Assembly (NCBI GenBank): GCA_023268425.1
Contig: JALRFN010000286.1
Location: forward strand, 1 to 9,346
Length of the DNA: 9,346 nt
From: Burkholderiaceae bacterium
GTDB taxonomy: Bacteria; Pseudomonadota; Gammaproteobacteria; Burkholderiales; Burkholderiaceae_C
Direction of reading: 5' to 3'
Numbering within the stretch: the first letter of the stretch is position 1; every line of letters starts with the position of its first letter. This document shows positions 6,011 through 9,346 of the stretch, one piece after another. The position numbers and the translations under genes are program-made. The notes beneath the pieces were generated by a model. That model was not told the origin of the DNA. It ran no database searches and was given only the letters and a program-made list of their open reading frames with translations.

Positions 6011-6039
6011 ACAAAAAGCCCGGCGCTAGGCGCCGGGCT
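6011..6039 (-). terminator. Intrinsic terminator of acs
   Basis: Read on the minus strand, AGCCCGGCGC-CTA-GCGCCGGGCT is a perfect 10-bp stem with a 3-nt loop, immediately followed by a TTTTGTT tract. It begins 23 bases after the acs stop codon. It isolates acs from the downstream SpoIIAA-like gene on the same strand. Confidence 0.92.
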
Positions 6040-6061
6040 CGCACCAGTCAGCGCCGTGTCC

Positions 6062-8047
6062 TCAGTGCTTCTGAGAGAGCTGGCTCAAGATGTGCGGGTT
6101 TTCCAAGGTCGAGGTGTCCTGGGTGATTTCCTCGTCTTTGGCGATCGCGCGCAGCAAGCGGCGCATGATCTTGCCAGAGCGAGTCTTGGGCAGGTTCTCA
6201 CCAAATCGAATTTCCTTGGGCTTGGCGATCGGCCCAATGTCCTGCCCCACCCACTTGCGCAGTTCCTTGGCGATGGCGTTGGCCTCGTCGCCTGTAGGCA
6301 CCGGGCGCTTGAGCACCACAAAGGCCACGATGGCTTCGCCCGACACATCGTCCGGGCGACCGACCACGGCCGCCTCAGCCACCAAGTCGGTTTTGGCGAC
6401 CAGTGACGATTCAATCTCCATGGTGCCCATGCGGTGGCCGGAGACGTTGAGCACGTCGTCGATGCGGCCGGTGATGCGGAAGTAACCACGGTCCTCGCTG
6501 CGCACCGCGCCATCACCCGCCAGGTAGTAGCCCTTGAGCTCTTCAGGGAAGTAGCTTTTGACGAAACGATCGGGGTCACCCCAGATCGTGCGAATCATCG
6601 ACGGCCAGGGGCGCTTGACGACCAAAATGCCGCCAGCGCCGTTGGCCACATCGTTGCCCGACTCGTCAACGATGGCCGCCTCAATGCCCGGCAAAGGCAG
6701 TGTGCAAGAGCCCGGCACCATGGGGGTAGCGCCCGGCAACGGCGTGATCATGTGGCCGCCCGTTTCGGTTTGCCAGAAGGTATCCACGATGGGGCAACGC
6801 TCGGCGCCGATATGGCGGTAGTACCACATCCAGGCCTCTGGGTTGATGGGCTCGCCCACCGAACCCAAAATGCGCAAGCTGCTCAAGTTCCAGTTCTTAG
6901 GGTGCACGCTCTCGTCGCTGTCTGCAGCCTTGATCAATGAACGGATCGCCGTCGGCGCGGTGTAGAAAATCGTACAACCGTGCTTTTCGATCATTTGCCA
7001 GAAGCGCCCCGCGTTGGGGAATGTGGGCACACCCTCAAACACGATTTGCGTGGCGCCTGCGGCCAAGGGGCCATAGGCCACATAGGTGTGGCCGGTGATC
7101 CAACCGATGTCAGCGGTACACCAGAAGACGTCGCTGTCCTTCAGATCAAAGGTCCACTTCATGGTTTGCGCGGCCCACAGCAAATAGCCACCTGTGGCGT
7201 GCTGCACGCCCTTGGGCTTGCCGGTCGAGCCTGAGGTGTAGAGCACGAACAAGGGGTGCTCGGCGTTGACCATTTCGGGTGCGCACTCGGTGCTTTGCGC
7301 GGCCATCACCTCGGCCATGAAGTGGTCACGCCCTGCAACCATGTTCACCGCGGTCTGCGTGCGTTGGTAAACAATCACCGACTGCACCTTCTCGCAGCCG
7401 CCCATGGACAAAGCCTCATCGACGATGGACTTCAATGGCAGCTCTTTGCCACCGCGCATTTGGTAGTTGGAGGTGACCACGGCCACCGCACCGATGTCTT
7501 GGATGCGGTCGTGCAGCGCGTGCGCAGAAAAACCACCGAAGACCACCGAGTGCGTAGCGCCAATGCGGGCACAGGCCTGCATGGCCACGACGCCTTCAAT
7601 CGTCATGGGCATGTAGATGATGACGCAGTCACCTTTTTTGACGCCCTGGGCCTTCAGCGCATTGGCAAACTGCGAGACCTTGGCCAACAACTCTTTGTAA
7701 GTGACCCTGGTCACAGCGCCATCGTCCGCCTCAAAAATGATGGCGGCTTTGTTCTCGTTGGCGGTGCCGATGTGGCGATCCAAGCAGTTGTACGAGGCGT
7801 TCAACTCACCGTCGTCAAACCACTTGAAAAACGGTGCATTGGACTCGTCCAGCACGCGGGTAAAGGGCTTGCTCCAGCTCAACAACTCGCGTGCGCGCTC
7901 GCCCCAAAAGGCGTCGGGGTTGTCGCGGGCTTGCTGACACAAGGCGTTGTAGGCGTCCATGCCGGACACCGCTGCGCTGGCCTTGATGCTGTCAGCCGGT
8001 TCGAACACCCGGTTTTCTTGAAGCACTGACGTGATTGAACTGGACAT
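6062..8047 (-). CDS. acs: Acetyl-CoA synthetase (AMP-forming), Acs
   Basis: This 661-residue cytoplasmic enzyme converts acetate, ATP and CoA to acetyl-CoA, AMP and PPi through an acetyl-adenylate. The length is normal for the family. The sequence shows the P-loop-like A3 motif YTSGSTGKPKG (270-280), A5 FWQTETGG (424-431), the A8 hinge GRIDDVLNVSGHR (527-539) and the A10 motif PKTRSGK with catalytic K626. K626 is the lysine that protein acetyltransferases modify in this family. W425 in the A5 motif is the residue that restricts the acyl pocket to acetate, which favours acetate over propionate. ATG 8045-8047 has AGAGGAG about 7 nt upstream. It is monocistronic: divergent from the fumarase gene and closed by a strong terminator at 6011-6039. 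Regulation cannot be read directly beyond possible sites in the divergent spacer. Confidence 0.96.
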   Translation of the reverse strand: MSSSITSVLQENRVFEPADSIKASAAVSGMDAYNALCQQARDNPDAFWGERARELLSWSKPFTRVLDESNAPFFKWFDDGELNASYNCLDRHIGTANENKAAIIFEADDGAVTRVTYKELLAKVSQFANALKAQGVKKGDCVIIYMPMTIEGVVAMQACARIGATHSVVFGGFSAHALHDRIQDIGAVAVVTSNYQMRGGKELPLKSIVDEALSMGGCEKVQSVIVYQRTQTAVNMVAGRDHFMAEVMAAQSTECAPEMVNAEHPLFVLYTSGSTGKPKGVQHATGGYLLWAAQTMKWTFDLKDSDVFWCTADIGWITGHTYVAYGPLAAGATQIVFEGVPTFPNAGRFWQMIEKHGCTIFYTAPTAIRSLIKAADSDESVHPKNWNLSSLRILGSVGEPINPEAWMWYYRHIGAERCPIVDTFWQTETGGHMITPLPGATPMVPGSCTLPLPGIEAAIVDESGNDVANGAGGILVVKRPWPSMIRTIWGDPDRFVKSYFPEELKGYYLAGDGAVRSEDRGYFRITGRIDDVLNVSGHRMGTMEIESSLVAKTDLVAEAAVVGRPDDVSGEAIVAFVVLKRPVPTGDEANAIAKELRKWVGQDIGPIAKPKEIRFGENLPKTRSGKIMRRLLRAIAKDEEITQDTSTLENPHILSQLSQKH

Positions 8048-8109
8048 AAACCGTCTCCTCTGCAGTTATCTGATGGTAAAAGTGAGAACCATGAATGTGC
8101 GGCGAAGCT

Positions 8110-8126
8110 CTTACGAGCCACTTACG
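8110..8126. promoter_or_regulatory. One-turn direct repeat in the acs-fumarase divergent spacer
   Basis: CTTACG occurs at 8110-8115 and again at 8121-8126, 11 bases apart start to start, so both copies lie on the same face of the helix. On the acs-sense strand this reads CGTAAG twice. The repeat is about 63 bases upstream of the acs start and 57 bases upstream of the fumarase start. It could be a binding site for a regulator of one or both genes. No matching factor can be named. Confidence 0.25.
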
Positions 8127-8137
8127 CACCATCACCC

Positions 8138-8143
8138 TACAAT
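8138..8143 (+). promoter_or_regulatory. Possible -10 element for the fumarase gene
   Basis: TACAAT (5/6 to TATAAT) lies 39 bases upstream of the fumarase ATG, within an AT-richer stretch. No acceptable -35 hexamer is found at 16-18 bp upstream. If real, it would rely on an activator, perhaps acting at the direct repeat whose second copy ends 12 bases before it. Low confidence. Confidence 0.3.
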
Positions 8144-8182
8144 CTTCGTTTTTCATTTTCTGATCGCCTTTTGGGGTTTTCC

Positions 8183-9346
8183 ATGAGCACCACCGTCATC
8201 CGCCAAGACGACCTGATCGAGTCCATCGCTGCGGCTTTTCAGTTCATCAGCTACTACCACCCCGCCGATTACATTGAACATTTGGCCCGCGCTTATGCGC
8301 TGGAGCAATCTGCAGCCGCCAAAGATGCCATCGCCCAAATCTTGACCAACAGCCGCATGAGCGCCGAGGGCCACCGCCCCATTTGCCAAGACACGGGCAT
8401 TGCCAACGTGTTCTTGAAAATCGGCATGGATGTGCGCTTCGAAGGCTTCACCGGCAGCCTGGATGACGCCATCAACGAGGGCGTGCGCCGCGCCTACAAC
8501 CACCCCGATAACACCCTGCGCGCTTCCGTCGTGGCCGACCCCCAGTTCGCGCGCAAAAACACCAAAGACAACACCCCTGCGGTGATCTTCAGCGAGATGG
8601 TGCCCGGCAACAAGCTGGACGTCACGGTCGCGGCCAAAGGCGGCGGCAGCGAGAACAAAACCAAGTTCGTCATGCTCAACCCCAGCGACTCGCTGGTGGA
8701 TTGGGTGCTGAAAACCGTGCCGACCATGGGCGCGGGCTGGTGCCCACCGGGCATGCTGGGCATCGGCATTGGTGGCACCGCAGAGAAGGCCATGTTGATG
8801 GCCAAAGAGGCGCTGATGGAAGACCTCGACATGTATGAACTCCAAGGCAAAGCCGCCAGCGGCGCGGCGCTGTCCGACGAAGAAAAGCTGCGCTTGGAGC
8901 TGCACGACAAAGTCAACGCCTTGGGCATTGGCGCGCAAGGCTTGGGCGGCTTGACCACGGTGCTCGACGTCAAGGTCAAGATGTACCCGACGCACGCGGC
9001 CTCCAAGCCCGTGGCCATGATCCCCAATTGCGCCGCCACCCGCCACGCGCACTTCGTCATGGATGGCTCCGGCCCCGTCTATCTCACCCCCCCCAGCGCC
9101 GACACTTGGCCCGATGTAAGCTGGACACCGGACACGCAAAAGAGCAAGCGCGTCGACCTGAACCACTTGACCAAAGCCGAAGTCGCCAGCTGGAAGCCCG
9201 GCGACACGCTGTTGCTCAACGGCAAGATGCTCACCGGGCGCGATGCCGCGCACAAGCGCATTCAGGACATGTTGGCCAAGGGCGAGCCCCTGCCAGTGGA
9301 CTTCACCAACCGCCTGATTTACTACGTGGGCCCGGTGGACCCGGTG
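8183..9346 (+). CDS. Fumarate hydratase class I (iron-sulfur), partial at right edge
   Basis: The frame is open from ATG 8183-8185 to the window end without a stop: 388 residues of an expected roughly 505-550. Class I fumarases reversibly hydrate fumarate to L-malate using a [4Fe-4S] cluster. The three cluster cysteines are visible as C68 (RPICQDTG), C187 (GWCPPGMLG) and C283 (PNCAATRHAHF), with D70 and H288/H290 in the neighbouring active-site segments. Glycine-rich MLGIGIGGTAEKA (191-203) and GIGAQGLGGLTT (248-259) are also family hallmarks. From about residue 329 the sequence enters the smaller C-terminal domain (GDTLLLNGKMLTGRDAAHKR). Residues still missing lie in the last part of that domain. 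The start has only a weak GGGG-type ribosome-binding site. It is divergent from acs. This single-chain, oxygen-sensitive type differs from the class II FumC. I leave out a gene symbol because fumA and fumB cannot be told apart here. Confidence 0.95.
   Translation, partial: MSTTVIRQDDLIESIAAAFQFISYYHPADYIEHLARAYALEQSAAAKDAIAQILTNSRMSAEGHRPICQDTGIANVFLKIGMDVRFEGFTGSLDDAINEGVRRAYNHPDNTLRASVVADPQFARKNTKDNTPAVIFSEMVPGNKLDVTVAAKGGGSENKTKFVMLNPSDSLVDWVLKTVPTMGAGWCPPGMLGIGIGGTAEKAMLMAKEALMEDLDMYELQGKAASGAALSDEEKLRLELHDKVNALGIGAQGLGGLTTVLDVKVKMYPTHAASKPVAMIPNCAATRHAHFVMDGSGPVYLTPPSADTWPDVSWTPDTQKSKRVDLNHLTKAEVASWKPGDTLLLNGKMLTGRDAAHKRIQDMLAKGEPLPVDFTNRLIYYVGPVDPV

Noticed and set aside
7256..8029. 257-codon open frame on the plus strand
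   Set aside because: It is antisense to the N-terminal half of acs, with low-complexity H/G/V-rich translation and no plausible start signal.
8153..9253. 366-codon open frame on the minus strand
   Set aside because: It is antisense to the class I fumarase, which shows all three cluster cysteines on the plus strand. The translation is dominated by G, A, V and H and resembles no family I recognise.

Overview
The window reads as chromosomal DNA from a betaproteobacterium, most likely Burkholderiales/Comamonadaceae. This rests on the protein flavour, a G+C content near 60% (estimated by eye), and the combination of a cbb3 oxidase cluster with lgt, acetyl-CoA synthetase and a class I fumarase. 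It is mostly a core aerobic/microaerobic energy-metabolism neighbourhood. I found no tRNA, rRNA, CRISPR array, transposase or defence cassette.

Region 1 (1-~120) is a short AT-rich stub (44 G/C in the first 120 bases) that does not match the rest. It carries the 3' end of an unknown plus-strand gene and the ribosome-binding site and start of a second one. Both are cut where the stub meets the 3'-truncated ccoN gene. This is either an assembly/clone chimera or a real rearrangement breakpoint, and it is the oddest thing in the window.

Region 2 (~118-5083, minus strand, reading right to left) is lgt (prolipoprotein diacylglyceryl transferase), a crotonase-family protein, ccoI (copper-exporting P-type ATPase for cbb3 assembly), ccoS (small cbb3 assembly protein) and then ccoN (catalytic subunit, incomplete). 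The first four genes are tightly packed: a 1-nt gap, a 4-nt overlap and an 11-nt gap. A perfect FNR/Anr-type box with a well-placed -10 element lies between ccoS and ccoN. The structural oxidase genes therefore appear to have their own oxygen-responsive promoter, while the assembly genes can be read from upstream.

Region 3 (5213-6061) is a small periplasmic monohaem cytochrome c on the plus strand, convergent with a SpoIIAA-like (STAS/SEC14) protein on the minus strand. A bidirectional terminator separates them.

Region 4 (6062-9346) is acs (acetyl-CoA synthetase, minus strand) with its own strong terminator. It is divergent from a class I iron-sulfur fumarate hydratase (plus strand) that runs off the right edge. 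The 135-bp divergent spacer contains a one-helical-turn direct repeat.

Functionally, acetate activation and fumarate hydration feed the TCA cycle. The cytochrome c and cbb3 oxidase would be the respiratory end of the same metabolism. I did not find a convincing new biological system. The points worth following are the left-edge junction, the cluster of palindromes upstream of ccoN, the lgt-crotonase-ccoIS coupling, and a crotonase lacking one of its usual catalytic glutamates.
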